Shown: positions 36,367-50,420 of the stretch, in pieces
How the letters are laid out: each line of letters begins with the position of its first letter
Position numbering within the stretch: position 1 is the first letter of the stretch
Assembly: GCA_019614645.1 (NCBI GenBank)
Contig: JABWDB010000002.1
Location: forward strand, 27,021,501-27,085,500
DNA from: Stratiolaelaps scimitus
Taxonomy: Eukaryota; Arthropoda; Arachnida; Mesostigmata; Laelapidae
Direction of reading: 5' to 3'
DNA: 64,000 bases
Program-made: the position numbers and the translations under genes
Notes under the pieces: model-generated
The model's input: the letters and a program-made list of their open reading frames with translations, nothing else
What the model was told of the DNA's origin: nothing
Databases searched by the model: none

Positions 36367-39300
36367 AACTGAACGAATGAATGAAAGCCATTGAATTTTG
36401 CTCTAAGATGCTGCTTGCGCAAAGCAATGAAAGGAAATGCCCAAATTTAAGGGAAGGCATCGCCTTACGCTCGATCACGACTGACTGTTACAATTGAGCG
36501 GTCATCTGCTTCTGGCGAGCTTCCAATCAGGCCACAGGACAGTTTGCAGCAGTAGTAACCAGGTTTTGTGATGAGATATACCTTACGGCTGAGATTTTTG
36601 CTTTGTTGCTGAATTTACTTCTACTCCGCGTTTCCGTGTCTAGCCAGAGTACACCATCGCACCACCACTGATGCGACTCTAGGGGACACCTATTATATTA
36701 GAGCTAGCAACGTACCAACGGCTTCGTCGACCGGTCGTTTGGTCGTGTATCCACACGCCCACTCACTTGCAACCTTTTTAGACTCGTGCTGCTGCTTCTG
36801 CTGCTGCAATTTAGCGACCCCTGCCATAAACACCTTTGCTTGTCTCTCCTTTGGAACTGGATCACGGAGACGTTGTTGTTATTATTGTTGGGACGGGGTC
36901 GGTTGGGACGTGGCGACTGTGTCTACTAGATTCTGCACGTAAACGCACGAGGGCCAGATAGGGGCTGATTGGCCGGAACACAAGCGGACAGACAGACGCC
37001 TCCTCCCCGACAGCTGCTTGACGCTAAGGACGAAAACATCGTCGCACACACTAAAATACGAGTGGAACACGCAACATGCATAGTGTGGCCGTGCACGATA
37101 TGTACTCACCCCAGGCAAAGCAACCAACAACAATAAGAGAAGTGAACCAAACGAGTCTATGCTATAATATGTGACTCGAACGTGGACTCGACCCCCGTCA
37201 TAATGGGGATCAAATGATGCTGATTTAGGTTAAACTTTTAGCACTATTAGCGTGTTATACGAAAGTATAATAATAGCAATGATAAGTATTGCAATAATAG
37301 CAATTATAAAGCTGCATCAATTACTGGTTATGTTACACATAAACAATAAAACGGTACCATGTATAAACAACAAGACGTGGTAAACATCAATTTGACTGTT
37401 GGCTGATCTTCTGATGTTTTGAAAGTTTCATAGTTCTAAAGTTTTAAAAATATTGCATATAAACTGAAATAATCAAAATTAATGCATTACGACTATGTGA
37501 CAATAATGATGTGCTTTGTTGGTACATTTAGAAACTCCAAAAAATCACTTTCATTTTTATGTTAAGAGTCAAGCTAGGTAGATAAATGTCTGACCGCCGC
37601 ATCGTAACGAGATGATTTGGAATCATTTTACTTGGACGTTCCCGTTACTCTGAAAGCTTTGCAAAAACTAACCTGTATTGAATCGAGCTTATCGTACATG
37701 GATGCAGTCCACGAACGTCGAATTAGAAACAAGATAAGAACAAGATAGAATTCGGTTGAACCAACAAAATCTCAGTGTTAATTAGCTGCTGAGATCACTT
37801 CCACTGTTGTTCGCTTTGCTAATTAAAAAAAAAAGTAAAACTCGATGCCAGGAAAGCTACGGAAATCCTTTCACAAAGTAGGCGTCTCTCTTCAGGTGGT
37901 TTCGTAGAGAAGCCGGATAGCTGATATCTACGATGAGTACAAATCTATCTATGTCGCAGTACATAATTAGTGTATATACATGCTGACCTGATATTTCTTC
38001 TGTAGGAAGGTAAATATGCTGAGATCAGCATAAGCTAATTAGCGTTGCTGTGTCGATGGCAGCGATTCCACCCTCACGTTGGTTTAACTCTGCCTCATGA
38101 GATCTGGGGTGAGAATCTTCGAAACGATGAACACAGACAAAATCGACGATGTTGGCAATAAAATATGTCAAATTGCTTATGTCACTGCAGTTCTTGCCAC
38201 AGCGAAACCTGTAACTTCTATTTATATTCATTCACTTATTTGAAAGTATTACCGCTGCAACGGCGTCCTGATCTTTCAGATTAGCTTCCGACTTAGATGT
38301 GCAGTTATGAGCAAAGCTAACATTTTGCTATAAATTGAATCATTTGCTATAAATTGAGAAAATGGATTAGCTACGATTTGAACTCGGACACGACTTGCGT
38401 ATTATTTGTTCGCTGTGAGCTTAGCAAAACCAGCAATGCAGCAATAACCTAATTTGACCAAAATTAATTTCAATACACCCCACCAAATCGAAGTTTACCA
38501 GTTGCTTCGACAATTCCAGTCCAGTCAATACACCGAGAACGCAGATTCTCCTATTAGGCAGAACTCCACCAGTCAGGCCTGCTAATGGGTCAAGGTAAAT
38601 ACATTGTACGTTTATATCATCGAGATGTTACAGCTGTAGGGAGGGAGGGAGAGTGGCAGTATTATCTCATTGGTTCATGAATGAGTGACTTTGTATGAGA
38701 GGCCTTGCAGCGAGACACAGTAGAGAGATACCTTCGACGACTTCTGATATTAATCTCTTCTATACTCCATTCCGTAAAACACCCACTTATTTTTGATGGT
38801 GACTTTGGAGCCAAATTAGATGATATGCTCTTAACGTGCTAACAAGCCTCGTCGGTAAAATAGTCAATTTTCTTAATTCTATCCAAATTATATTATGGTG
38901 ATACGATCCTGATCATTTTTGATATTTTGCCGTATCTGAACCAAAATTTGGATAGCCAGTAGTACTATAATACAGAACACACAGCGATCTATCATTAGAA
39001 TCGAGTTAAAAAAAATTTCTTACGAACCCTCTCCTTGAGACCGTTCCTCTTAGATCAAATATATCCCCGTTTCTGATCATTCGCTGTTTCATATCGGCAG
39101 CTCTTCGTCATTTCAACGGATTGTATTTCGATTTCGTGCCTCTACTCATCTTTACGTAAAACTGTTTGCTGCGTTATTTCTACAATTTTAAGGTCCCCCA
39201 TTCGTGATGAGTACCATACTTGGCATTGATAGATATCGTTCCAGAATCCGCACACCCTCCTACGTCTCAAGTGCGAGCATCGCAACAGAAGTGGATACTA

Positions 39301-42300
39301 TTGAGACAAGTTTCTGTGTCCTCTCTGTTTGGGCTTCGCAAGTGTTGCTGCGATACCCGCCAAACACGGATTTGAAGCTCAGCAGGACATGAGAGTCGAA
39401 AACTGCCAACTTTGTCCCACAGTGTTCGTGGCCGCCTACGCGTTTGAAACTTGCTCAAGTTTTCTAGAGGTTATTTGCATCTATACTGATTATACCCACA
39501 CTATTGTTATATGCAGTATATGTTGACGTAATTTAACGCAATCGCGGGCAGCTTTTTGACAAAATGATAGCGAAAACTCCGAAAATACATTTGTATATTT
39601 TTATAAGTATGCAAATCACGGCTGAACTGGTTCAAGCCCCCGGCTGAATAATCAAGGCAAAACGGTAAGCTGTTAAGAGCTTCCGTAAAGACATCAAATC
39701 AAATTAATCCGCCGAGCAATCTCCGCCCATGCAGTTTATATAGAAATGCGATAAATCACTGCTCAGGTGCTCGTGTAACGAGGCAACAACCATATTGTTT
39801 ACCACTTAGCTTGGAAGCACGGCCATTCTCTCTGGAAAAGGCAGACTGTAGCTTCGTAGCTGACACACAGTGGTGTGGTGGGGGCAAGGGTGTTTGTCGA
39901 CGACATAAATCGGATTTGCGGATTTAGCCCAGCAGCTTACCCTGAGTCCAATATCGACGTGGCCGTCTCTCGCTAATCGACAGATTGCGTAAGGTACTAT
40001 TGCTCTACACCCATCGTGGTCGGACAACCCGCCACAGTGGTGGCCGTATTGGAGAACATTTCGGTGCTATTATAGCTGATTTACTGGATCTGTACCTCGA
40101 ACCACTGTTGGCCTTGGAACTATAACATACTTGTCCTTAGTGTTATCACTGACAGTTACTTTTATACCATTGTGGTAAGCCCATTATTATTCCTCTACGT
40201 ATACATCCCTATATGTGCATACATAGCCTTACCAATATACGATTTGATTCGCGGGCATCGAAGTTTCTCAACAAAACGAGTGGCCCACTTCAACTTCACC
40301 TGTTCCTTGAGATCCCTCATATCTATCTTTGCGAAGCCGGAATTGTCTTGCGGTAAGGCTCCTTTATCATTGAAGGCGGGTCGTAGTTTCAGTAGTCACT
40401 AGGGACTACTAAGTAGAACCAATGGGGACGGGGTATGTGGTACCTAGGCCCAGTTTCAATTGAGACAAAACCTGCTGGACCGGAAAAAGACTGAGCGGGG
40501 TATGTCGTTTTGCGGCACGAGACCTTCAAGATGATTCGTACTGCGCTCTAAACGGAGAGGCAAAATGTTCTGGTGCTCGCACCTGATCCAACAGCTTCGC
40601 AAAGTTCCCCAAGCATTATGTGCTGATCTGTCATGAGTAAGCCCTGGACAATAACTAGAAATTTTGCCTCTGCAGTCTATTTCAGTTAACTACAGGGCGT
40701 GATTTTACTTGAGGTACGTGTTTTTCTGCGGCAGGGGTTCACTAAACGCTATAAGATTGCTTTATTTGCATCAGTCCTAAGGGAAGTCCTGGGACTTTGC
40801 TCGAATAATTCTATGAAAATTGTAACCTAAAGAAACCGTAGGCAAGCGTTCCACGTTTACTTTAAATGGGTTCCTTCTATATCATACGGTACATGGTCGA
40901 GTTGTTCTATGTTTAAGTCCACCCAGAATTTTGAAGTTTGTTTTACGGATTCATATGGAGGGAGGGAGGTAAACTAAAGTGTGACTTATTAATGTATTAG
41001 AGTGCGTAGCGGTCGTGCAATGTTGTCATTTGGTACAAAATGGCGGTTGGAGAAGCCAATCTTCATTGTGTCCCACCCTTCAAGTGAACCCAAACACGCG
41101 CTGTTTCTTGAGATGGTGATTGAATGTGCCCTGAACACTTGACCGTCGGCAGTCTAATGTCCGAGGGTGTTCCCCAACGCGAAATTGGCAGGTACGGGTG
41201 TGTTTCGTTATTGGAGTGGCTGCTCTACCAGGAATGTTTCAAGCTGGACGGTGCAGGCGACTGATCTCTGTAAGCACAAAGCAGAGACCATGTTGTCCTG
41301 CTATCGTGGTTAGCAGAAGTGGGGAAAGAGCCTACAACCGCTTAGCATTTACCGGATCAACGTAATCTTTGAGGTGTTTTAGGTCTTTTGTCCCGTGCTT
41401 ACCATAATAACTCATTGTTCTTCACAGTATCTATTATTCCTCAAAGAGAGTCTTGGGATTTCCTTTTTTTCGGGGCGGTACACCTTTGTATCGCGGGACC
41501 AATTTTTACGTCGAATCCTCTCTGAACCTTAAACCCAGACCCAAGGACATATCTTGAGTCAGTTCATTCGCAAGACTACATTCTATAATATAATGGACAA
41601 TAAACAACAAATCAATCAACGAAAGGTGTGAAACAAACATGATAATAGGAAAAATTTTGACTTGTTCCGCCATATACGGCTTCCGCCATGCCAACAGTTC
41701 GTAGTCCACAAACCAACCAACGCCTGTTTATGCTATACGTGCAGACACGTACACATAACGTATCACGCATCCGTGTGAAATGTTCTTCAGTGACTAAATG
41801 AAATAAAGACTGTGATTTTTACAAACTGTTTCCAAAATGATCAGAATGCTATTCCGACAATGCGACATACTGACATGATCTACACTTGTGTTGTATACGA
41901 TTATAATATCATAGCGTACAAAACCAATGATGTTGGCTAGAGAATATCTCCAAGCAACATGGGTTAAACGAGAGTACGTAAAGATCCTCGTAGAAAAACA
42001 GATTAGAGATAACAGCATTAAAATGAAATATTTTTTATTGTTTCGTCAATCCAAGGCTAGTTTAGAGTATTCGGTCACATCTTAAGGGATGTTTCAGATG
42101 GGGGGTTGGTCAGTGGTAAGAGGTCACATATAATTAAGACAATTAGCCACTACTATTATTATTATTATTATATGAAAGCAGGAAAATAAATGTTTCTGCT
42201 TCGCTCTTGCTACTGCAGACGCCTGAGGGGGCTGGTCAACTGATGAATTTGCATTTTAGTGCGCAGGTGAAATTCACGGGAATAATTACTTGATACGTGA

Positions 42301-43873
42301 GTGCACGTCCTCCGAGAAGCTAACTGTGATTATAATATCCATCTAAGATTGTCCTGCACTTCTTTACTCCTCCGCGAGACCTGCGTACATCCTGCAAAAG
42401 CCCAATCTCTGAAAAAAAATCGGCTCGCATAGAATCGCACTGAGTACATGATGATAGCTTATGGAGTAATACAATCTGCTAGATATACATGCCCTAGAGT
42501 TTCTGGGGTATGTATGAATGTGCGGTCTCTAGTCCACTACGTGAATCGAGTAATATCACATAATGGGTCAGGTCGTTGGAGCTAAGCCGCCTATGTCAAA
42601 GGGCTAAATGGGGTGAGCATGATAAGGTTTGTCGAGGCCGCAACCTCGGGATAGCTGTTCTCTTTGTGTCAGGAGCATAGACACAACGGCATCAAATGAA
42701 GCGCGCAACTAACAAACGTGGTGGTGCATGGTGCCAGATGGGCCGAATCATTTCGAAACCAGCCACGAGTATAAACAGCAGCTTCCCTGCACGTATACAC
42801 TCTAGATCAAAAGCTACATACATTATCCCATAGATAGACTAATCGGGGCTCGTCACTAGATCAGCGATGAAATGTCACAAATTGGACTATATTGTGGCTA
42901 TGTTGGCCATATCGAAACGCCATGAGCTTAATCGACGACCATAGCCGGGAGTTGTAGCTCTACTCTGTGGTGGGGTGACTTTTTTGCCTCGGTCACTTCG
43001 CCGCAATGTTCTCACATAGTCACGTCTTCTCTGTCCAAGGCTACCTCCGATCCCATATCATACGTATGTAAAGCCTTAATTCATTCAATATTTAGTGTGA
43101 ACTATCAACTACTGCATAACCTCTGTACAGACCACACAATTCATAAGGTGACCAGGCCAATAGCGTCAGACCGCAAGCGAGGAGTTGCTGTTTGACCGGA
43201 AGTGTCCGATCACAGTCAGCGCGAAGTCACTCTGCAGGCCGACGAAAGGTTTAATGCAAGCGATGAAGCGTGTAATGTTTCGGCAGCTAAATGAAATCAT
43301 TATGCGCGTCTCTACGATTTTGATACATAATGACCTGTCGACATGTCAGCGTAGCGCGGGGATTGATAGTAGTTCAATAAGATTAATGAGTTAGTACACC
43401 CTTGAGCTGTACCGTGCGACACATCTATCGACTGATGATAATAATTATAATAATAGAATCCATTGATGACTAAACCAACCAAGCGCTTTACGCCGTCATC
43501 AAAATTATTCGTATAAATGATATTATTATTATTATTATCGTTATCATTATAATTATTACCACGAATTCGTTTTTATGGCTTCAAAGTATGTAACTATTAT
43601 TTTCACATACAGGGCAATTAAATTATGAATGTACCTTTTCACTTTGTGTCGAAAATGGTGCGTTTAGGGCATACCGTGTAAGGAAGGAAATGGGTAAAGG
43701 CTATTCGGGAAATCGCTCAACCGTATGGTTTTAAAAGATATGTAACCCACCATGAGATACCATATACAGTGTCCAAATATAAATGTTATCCTAAGAGGCT
43801 GGGTTTCTCTTTGAATTGATTAGTGGAAACATTGCAAGAAAGTGTTGGGTACTTCGTTTAAATATACCTAGAA
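36367..43873. other. Intron sequence, nothing recognised beyond simple repeats
   Basis: Short GCT repeats at about 36789-36806, (ATT)n at 42151-42171 and 43520-43539, and a small direct repeat TTTGCTATAAATTGA at about 38323-38358. No open frame exceeds 100 codons and none shows a domain. Confidence 0.45.
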
Positions 43874-43979
43874 AGAAATTACCAGTATATGTTTATGCAA
43901 CTGTGTTCGAACCCTGCTGTGCGATGACATATAAGCTCAAGCATTGTGAAATTGCAGCTCCTTTAATAAACCAATAAAG
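43874..43979 (+). repeat. Short dispersed repeat with B-box-like core
   Basis: AGAAATTACC (43874-43883) leads to GTTCGAACCC (43905-43914), then ATATAAG, GCATTGTGAAATTGCAGCTCC and TAATAAACCAATAAA. The whole segment aligns with the reverse complement of 54333-54432. The perfect GTTCGAACC suggests a tRNA-derived promoter, so a SINE is likely; the A box is not clear. Confidence 0.6.
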
Positions 43980-44840
43980 AGCTACCTCTTTTACCTATCA
44001 TCACTAGGGGTGTAAACAATGGTGGGTGAGAGAGAGATAATGAACAACAATAATGAGACCCATTATGGTTTTTTCGATCCCCTTTATCGATACAATGAAG
44101 TGAGCACTGTGCCATCGCATAAGTCTAATCATTGATATAGGATTACGTAGAGGAATCCATCATTTAGTTGATTCAGAACTTATAGTTAATATTTGGATCT
44201 GAACACATTGGGACGGATTCCATGATTGGCTGTCCAATGGACTGTTTTAATGAGCTAGACCGGCTGAAATAATTATAATGTGAGCACGCAATGTTTATAA
44301 ATCATTGTTTACAGCCACGCTTCCGGAGCGATTATTGTCTCCCTACCCACAACAACAACTTGTTATTAATATTATGATACTGGTAGTGGCTGTCGCTCCA
44401 ACACATTTGTCCACATAGAAAGCTGACTATTTAGATGAATCGCCGCATGAATCGAACCAACATTGAGATGCAGTTTATTTCTACTCATATTTGCCATTTC
44501 GCCTGTGTTAACTCTATACTACCCAATCCAAATAGGAAACAATTGGTCATTGTCATCTCATGTTATGATAGACGGATGTTAACTCGTCGACCGATCATCA
44601 ATTTTTAGATCAAAGTCGTCTAAACAATTACTAGGGTCAGCTTATTGGCCGGTGAGAAGGACAGTTAAATTTTGTATTTAGATTTTGACTGGAATGTCAT
44701 TTCGGCTCAATCCCCCATGGCTGGCCATCATCCCTCTTTCCATGGCAGGCCTCAGCAGCGCTGTATATCATTGTTTCAAGGCCTTATCATGTCCCGACTT
44801 ATCTGAGCTTCTCTTCAACAGACCAACGCGGCCATAGGCA

Positions 44841-44960
44841 GGGCAATGTTAGGCCTATGCCAGTCAAATTACGATGTCCGGAGATCGAACCGGTGATCAC
44901 AAATCGTGGTGCTGTTGTTCGTGATTTTCGTGCCAATCGTACCCAAATAGATGTGTGTTA
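44841..44960 (-). repeat. Short dispersed repeat, copy 2 (possibly tRNA-derived SINE)
   Basis: Partner of 28681-28790, as described there. The B-box-like bases on the minus strand read GGTTCGATCT (44882-44891). Confidence 0.6.
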
Positions 44961-45569
44961 GCCACCCAGGCCACGACGTCACCGGCTCAGCTTTTAAAGG
45001 TGAATGTTAAAGGCAGTCCAATAGAGTAATATAACATAAAAACAACACCCATGAGACTGTTATCCCACTCTGCAATAGGATCCATTCTATTGTTCATATA
45101 CGGTTGTGTGGCGCAAGAGCGGAACCATCATAGGGGTAGCTGCGAGCGAACTCCGACTGCATCGAATGACTCGAATCATGGGTGGCAGTCTTTTCGGATC
45201 GTGGTCCGGTCTTCAGGGAGCGAAAATAGGGCGGGGGTAGTTCTCTGAACCCGGTCATGGGGAGACCATTTAGGCAATGGCCGCGACCTCACGTAGCTAA
45301 GCGCCCGGATGCGGCTGGATGCGGCCGGCTTTGTCTAATAGTTGACATCTGTTGAACTCGAGAACTGGCTGATGAGCTCAGAGCTCAGCTCGAGACTCAC
45401 ATATGATTCTCCTAGGAGACCCGCAGCTCTCGGCTTGTGCATGATTGTATGAATTTCGTGTCAAGCTTGATCTTTCTCATTGGGTCTTTGATGCAGGGGC
45501 ATCATCATTACAATTATCCGACATTCAATTAGTGCCATCGACATCCTAATTACGTCAAGCATTTACTGG

Positions 45570-45632
45570 AGAATGTAATTTCTAATAACACGCGAAGTAA
45601 CACACAAAGTAATTTCTAATAACACACGATGA
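45570..45632. repeat. Short direct repeat GTAATTTCTAATAACAC
   Basis: The 17-base word occurs at about 45574 and again at about 45609, with a third partial copy of the GAAGTAACAC/CACACAAAG part between. A local tandem duplication. Confidence 0.7.
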
Positions 45633-45924
45633 GTACTGATTTTGCTATGTAACTATCGCGAATGCAGTTAGTAATCACATTGACTCCCTCCGTCAATTCT
45701 AAGTGCTAAAGACGATTTCTGCATTTCTGCACAGCAGAGCAGATGACCGTCTGGGAAGAAAGCCGACTTGGTTGCCTCCGGGACGTCTCGACTCTAATGA
45801 GCAGATGTTAGCTTTGGGATTTAAAACGTTACAGTTCCGAAAATTAATTGTAGTAAAAAGGGATCAGACGGTCGATCTTTCAATTATCCGATATATATTA
45901 TATATATATATATGGATCTAAGAT

Positions 45925-46063
45925 ACGATGGTCCGTTATAAAAATCAACCGCTTGCGTTTAATACAGTCATTAGGAAATGCATGTGTGGTTATATATACA
46001 TGATGTGTGCTCCCTGTTGACTGTATTAAAGGCAAGCGATCGATTTTTGTAACGAAACATCGT
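45925..46063. mobile_element. 139-bp foldback element with 46-bp inverted arms (MITE-like)
   Basis: The left arm 45925-45970 begins ACGATGGTCCGTTATAAAAA and the right arm 46018-46063, read on the other strand, begins ACGATGTTTCGTTACAAAAA. The arms match at 40 of 46 positions and are separated by a 47-base spacer. It encodes nothing. The arms look like terminal repeats of a small non-autonomous DNA transposon, and AT-rich sequence with (TA)n lies immediately before it. Transcribed, it would form a long stem, so a small-RNA precursor is an alternative. A target duplication is not clear: the left side could be read as TA but the right is TC. Confidence 0.75.
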
Positions 46064-48779
46064 CTCTCAGTTCTATTGTTATAGTATTGGACTTCACTTA
46101 CGCTACCCGCTCACCATTTAAGGTTCCCTTGGGAGACTTAAAATTAGGCGGTCTTACTCGATCATCAATTCCTCCTTGGCAACGTTTATTTTTGGAAGGG
46201 GCAAGACCATTCGTCAGACCAAGTGTACGGTGACATCTGTATTCGGGTAAATGAGTGAGCATAATGGTCAAGGCAAATTAGTGCGTGATAAATTCACCTT
46301 TATAAATGATCCCTGACTACTCATGAGTTTTGTGCATCTATTCATAAAATACATCCTACAATACATACTACGCAGTACAGTAACTAAATCAGCAGCCAAC
46401 AAGTTCGTTCCAGAATTATCCTAAATTCTCATGGGTCCACTAATTCTGCCACAGTTACGTGGCGTCTCAATCGATATGATTGTACATACATTTGAGTATT
46501 TAGCCTGCACATCTCCAGATGTGTTACTTTACCCTTGGCTTGATCTAGGGACGTTGCTAGTTGCTGTTCTCTGCCACAGGCCCGAGAGGTTTCGGGGGCT
46601 TGTCGTCCTCGGTAGCAGCCGAGGAGGGAGGGTTCGGTCCACTCACAAGCGTACTCACATAATATTCATTGTCATTGAATGAACGAACGAACAAATGAAT
46701 GTATTATACAACAGTGGTACAGTCCCTGCCTTCCCGTACCTCCCCCGAGGAGGACCAGTGGGGTATCCTCCAAACGGCTGTGGCTAGCCTGCTATCGACC
46801 GTGCCGTTGTTGTCATCCATGTGTTATGTTTGGTGGTTGCTGCTAAGTATGTCATTCATTTACATATCCTCGTTCTCTCTTTCCCTCCCTCTCTATCTGG
46901 CATAACGGCAACAATACGCGTTTGCTCTCATAAAGAAGGCAACTTTTATCTAAGGGTTTAACCTGACTAAAGGGGCGCATTTTGTCCAAGCAGCTGTTGT
47001 AAATACAGGCAACAGGCCACCGATCGACTGTCAATGTCTACCCAAATAATACTGTCAAGGACAACCACAACAACAACAGACGGTATTGTTGTTATCGCCA
47101 TCCTTACTGTTGCTATTGACAGTGTTAATATTGCTACTGCAGTGTTGATGGTAGTAGTATTATAGTTGCATGCGGTGGTGACATTGATGTATTGTTGTTC
47201 GACAGATGTCTCAATCGTCTGCTTGTCTGCTTGCTCGTTTGGCTGCGACCATCGTTGCAAACGTTGCTCCGATGGGTGGAATAATAAAATAGTGGACATA
47301 AAATGGCCGCAGATACCACGTGGCAACGACTGAATGATGGAAAGTAAGAGCTAATAAACGCTTTTATTTTTGCTCGGCGAACACGAAGGTTTCGACACCG
47401 ATATCAGTTTGGATAAGTGAGTGTCTGTGCAAAGAAGATTGGAGGTGAAGGAGGATTGTAACGCACACACACACATATGTATATACCGGTCGTTGTATTG
47501 GGCGAGCTCACGAGTGCCCTTCCCTCAGCGGTCGCTAGCCGGGTCTGATATATCTGATCGGATACGAGATGTCTGGGGTCACGTGACGAGTCGAGCCGGT
47601 TGAACCTAATATATCGCACTTTCGACTCAATATATATTATGGGTTCAACGAGATTGTTCATCTTAGTAAACTCACTTAATAAATTAGTGTGGAACTCTGA
47701 ATCCTTAAAAGCTCGTGCTGGCTATAATGTTGTACTATGTTATTGATACAATATGTATATATATAATGTGTATGGGTCGTCGATTATCGACAGACAGAAT
47801 AGATAAGACTTTTCAACTTTGTGCCAAGCGGGACTTCGCTGTAAAAAGGAAACGTTTCTACGAGGAGAAACAGCACCGCTTTTTCACCATAGATCGTCCA
47901 TCGTAATCTTTTTTTCGGATCCTAAAAACGACGTGATATAAACATAGAGATGTGATACGTGATACTTCTCAAATCATGTATTAGTGCGCATCGGATTAAA
48001 TGAACCATCGTGGATGTATTAGACCATAGTGGATATGCTATATGATATAACTAAGCTTCTAGAGTGCCGCGTTATCCACCACCACCAATCAAGGTGCAAT
48101 AAAAGTTTCAAGGAACAATTCTAGGTGCCACGACGGATGTAAATTGCGGCAGCAAATTCGTAAACACAATCAGTCCGCCAACTTTATCCACGATTTGTCA
48201 TTCAACTCTAAATTGCTTTCCGAGGCTGTCGCCCCATGAGGCTGTACGTTGACAGCTCCGACTAGTGACTATAGACGTGTATGATAAGCTTAAGCGTGCT
48301 TACTCCTTGCATATATATTACGATAACAATATGTTAGAAGTTCGAACATCTTCATCTTAAGATGTTCCGCAAAGTAACTAAACCGAAAAATCGATGTCAT
48401 TCTTATTGAGATGCTCCAATTAGCTACTGCTACAACTACTACTGACTGTCCCAGGGAGAAGCCGAACAAAATAGTCATTTTGATACGCTATGCCCTATAA
48501 TAATAGCAATAGCGACATCATTAACGTAACAAAACTTGAGCGACAACCGCGGATGTGCTGGTACAACTCTTTATTGCATGCCCGATGTTCAACTTCACCA
48601 TAACAATAATATATTCATCTAACCCAATCCGATCGTAGATCAATTTGATTATCATTTTGTATTCGGGACACGGAAATAGGGTCGGGCCCATATCCGAAAT
48701 ACCATATATGGTCTATCAGCGGGTAGACGACAATTCGGATTTACTGCTCACCACTGAGCGGCAGTTCCCCTCACCCTCA
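46064..48779. other. Intron sequence, nothing recognised
   Basis: CpG-rich patch near 46570-46640 and CAA/GTT repeats near 47060-47110. A (CA)n lies at about 47464-47475. Frames on both strands around 46967-47326 reflect these repeats. Confidence 0.45.
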
Positions 48780-48896
48780 GGTAGACAGATAAACAGAGAG
48801 ACATAGGGAGACATTGAGACGTACGGGGAATGCCATTAAGCAGCAGCACCATCACCTGAAGCCGTTGTTACGCTCGCTGGGCGCTATGGTGGTGGT

Positions 48897-48927
<31 letters not shown>

Positions 48928-49340
48928 TGGGTATTTCTTGGTGAAAAAGCGACGGAGAAGTCCGCCAGTGACGGCAACCGCTCACTGCACCAGTTGCTGG
49001 TTTTGGTTCAACTCGGTGGCAGTTAGTCGGCCGGGTCGACAGTTTGGACACGGCCCGAGTTCGGTCGAGTTGGTTGCTTGCTTAGTTGTTCCTGCTCTAT
49101 TGTCTCCACTGAGCCGCAGCAGTGACTGTGCTGCTGCTGCTGCCGTTACTTCGCGCAGGGTCAGAGAGAAACCTGTGGCCTGTTTCTACTATGCGCTATT
49201 CTACTACTGCGACGACTATTGTCACACAGAAACAACGACACCACTGGCAACAGCAGATCGGGAATGGCCTTTTCGAAGAGCAGTGACTTCTTCTCATTCT
49301 CTCGTGAGCCATCTTCTCCACTGGTGACAGCGTGATTGCC
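48780..49340. other. Triplet-repeat island, (GCT)n
   Basis: (GCT)9-10 at 48899-48926 and GCTGCTGCTGCTGCC at about 49129-49143 in CpG-rich sequence. The overlapping + frames at 48814-49026 and 48896-49327 translate the repeat as alanine and leucine runs. First of four such islands between 48.8 and 53.6 kb, a few kilobases before the RRM exon. Confidence 0.4.
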
Positions 49341-50149
49341 ATCAGTTGGGGTTGGTGCCCCTGTGGAGATGCAAAACTCGCTCAGCCAGGTGTCGCTTTT
49401 TTCCTGGTATTGTTATCAGCATTAGCATTCTATTATCATTGATTGACAAAAACTAAATAAATATATAGAATTGTAGAAATTTTCGAATCCTCACATGGGC
49501 GTATGTGCTGCACGAACAGATTGGTGATTAAGGTGTTAAAAGCTATCGAAGAGCTCTCAGTATTCTACAGCGAAGCTGATTAGACTCTGGAAAGTTTGGA
49601 TAGGAAAATATGCGTCGGCGTCTCGTTGTAATGTTAACGCGTTGTCTTGACCATAGTTAATCTTGAAATAATCTTAATTATTTTCACGTATATATATATA
49701 TATATATAGCTGTATAAAGAGAAATAAAATAAATTATTATGTATATTTGTCCAACTAATCTTGTCTGCAATGGTAGGTAACGTGTATTTCAGTAGATTCT
49801 TGTAAGTTTAAAAAGACAGGTTTTCTCTAAAAATCAGAACTCAGCCCAGCGAAGCATCATGACATACACTCGGATTGAATCTCGTGCTTCATCATCACAT
49901 GAACACGTGGTTCAACTTCTGTTGTAACATCGACGCGGAGCGACCCTTTTTTTCAAATGTAATTTTCTTTATTTTTGGTCTTTGCTTGAGTAGACGCTCA
50001 AGTTCAAATCGCAGCTCGAACATTGGCCTGATCATGTCCAATCAATCTTGAGCAGTGAGCCATCTTGCATCGCCAATCAGGCAGAGACGATCTAAGCCCG
50101 ATCTCACATCCCTGATAATCAAGAGAGAGAGAGAAAGAAAGATTGTACC

Positions 50150-50420
50150 TGCATGGCCGTTGTTGTTCAAGGTACATATATGATAGAAAGGAAGGCTACT
50201 GGCACCCGAACGGTGCTGCAACAGCAGCAACGATCTAGATATCCACAACGACATCTGATGGGCTTACGACTGGCTTATGGGTACCGACGTCGGCGGCGGC
50301 GGCGGCGGCGGCAGCAGCAGCAGGCGAACGAGCAGCCCCCGTTAGTAGTAGCCAAAACTGAACGAGAACACCGCGGATGCCATTTATATAGGACCACCAC
50401 AGTAAAGGAATAAAGGAGCT
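50150..50420. other. (CGG)n-(CAG)n island
   Basis: A run of about eight CGG units (about 50290-50312) is followed by CAG units to about 50323. Frames on both strands translate it as arginine/glutamine or alanine runs. A TGCATG lies at 50150-50155. Confidence 0.6.

Noticed and set aside
38370..39645. Isolated B-box-like bases (for example GGTTCAAGCCC near 39629 and the reverse of GATTTGAACTC near 38377)
   Set aside because: No A box, acceptor stem or cloverleaf around them, so no tRNA gene is called.
48814..49327. Frames with polyalanine or polyleucine tracts
   Set aside because: They are translations of the GCT repeat; no flanking conserved domain.
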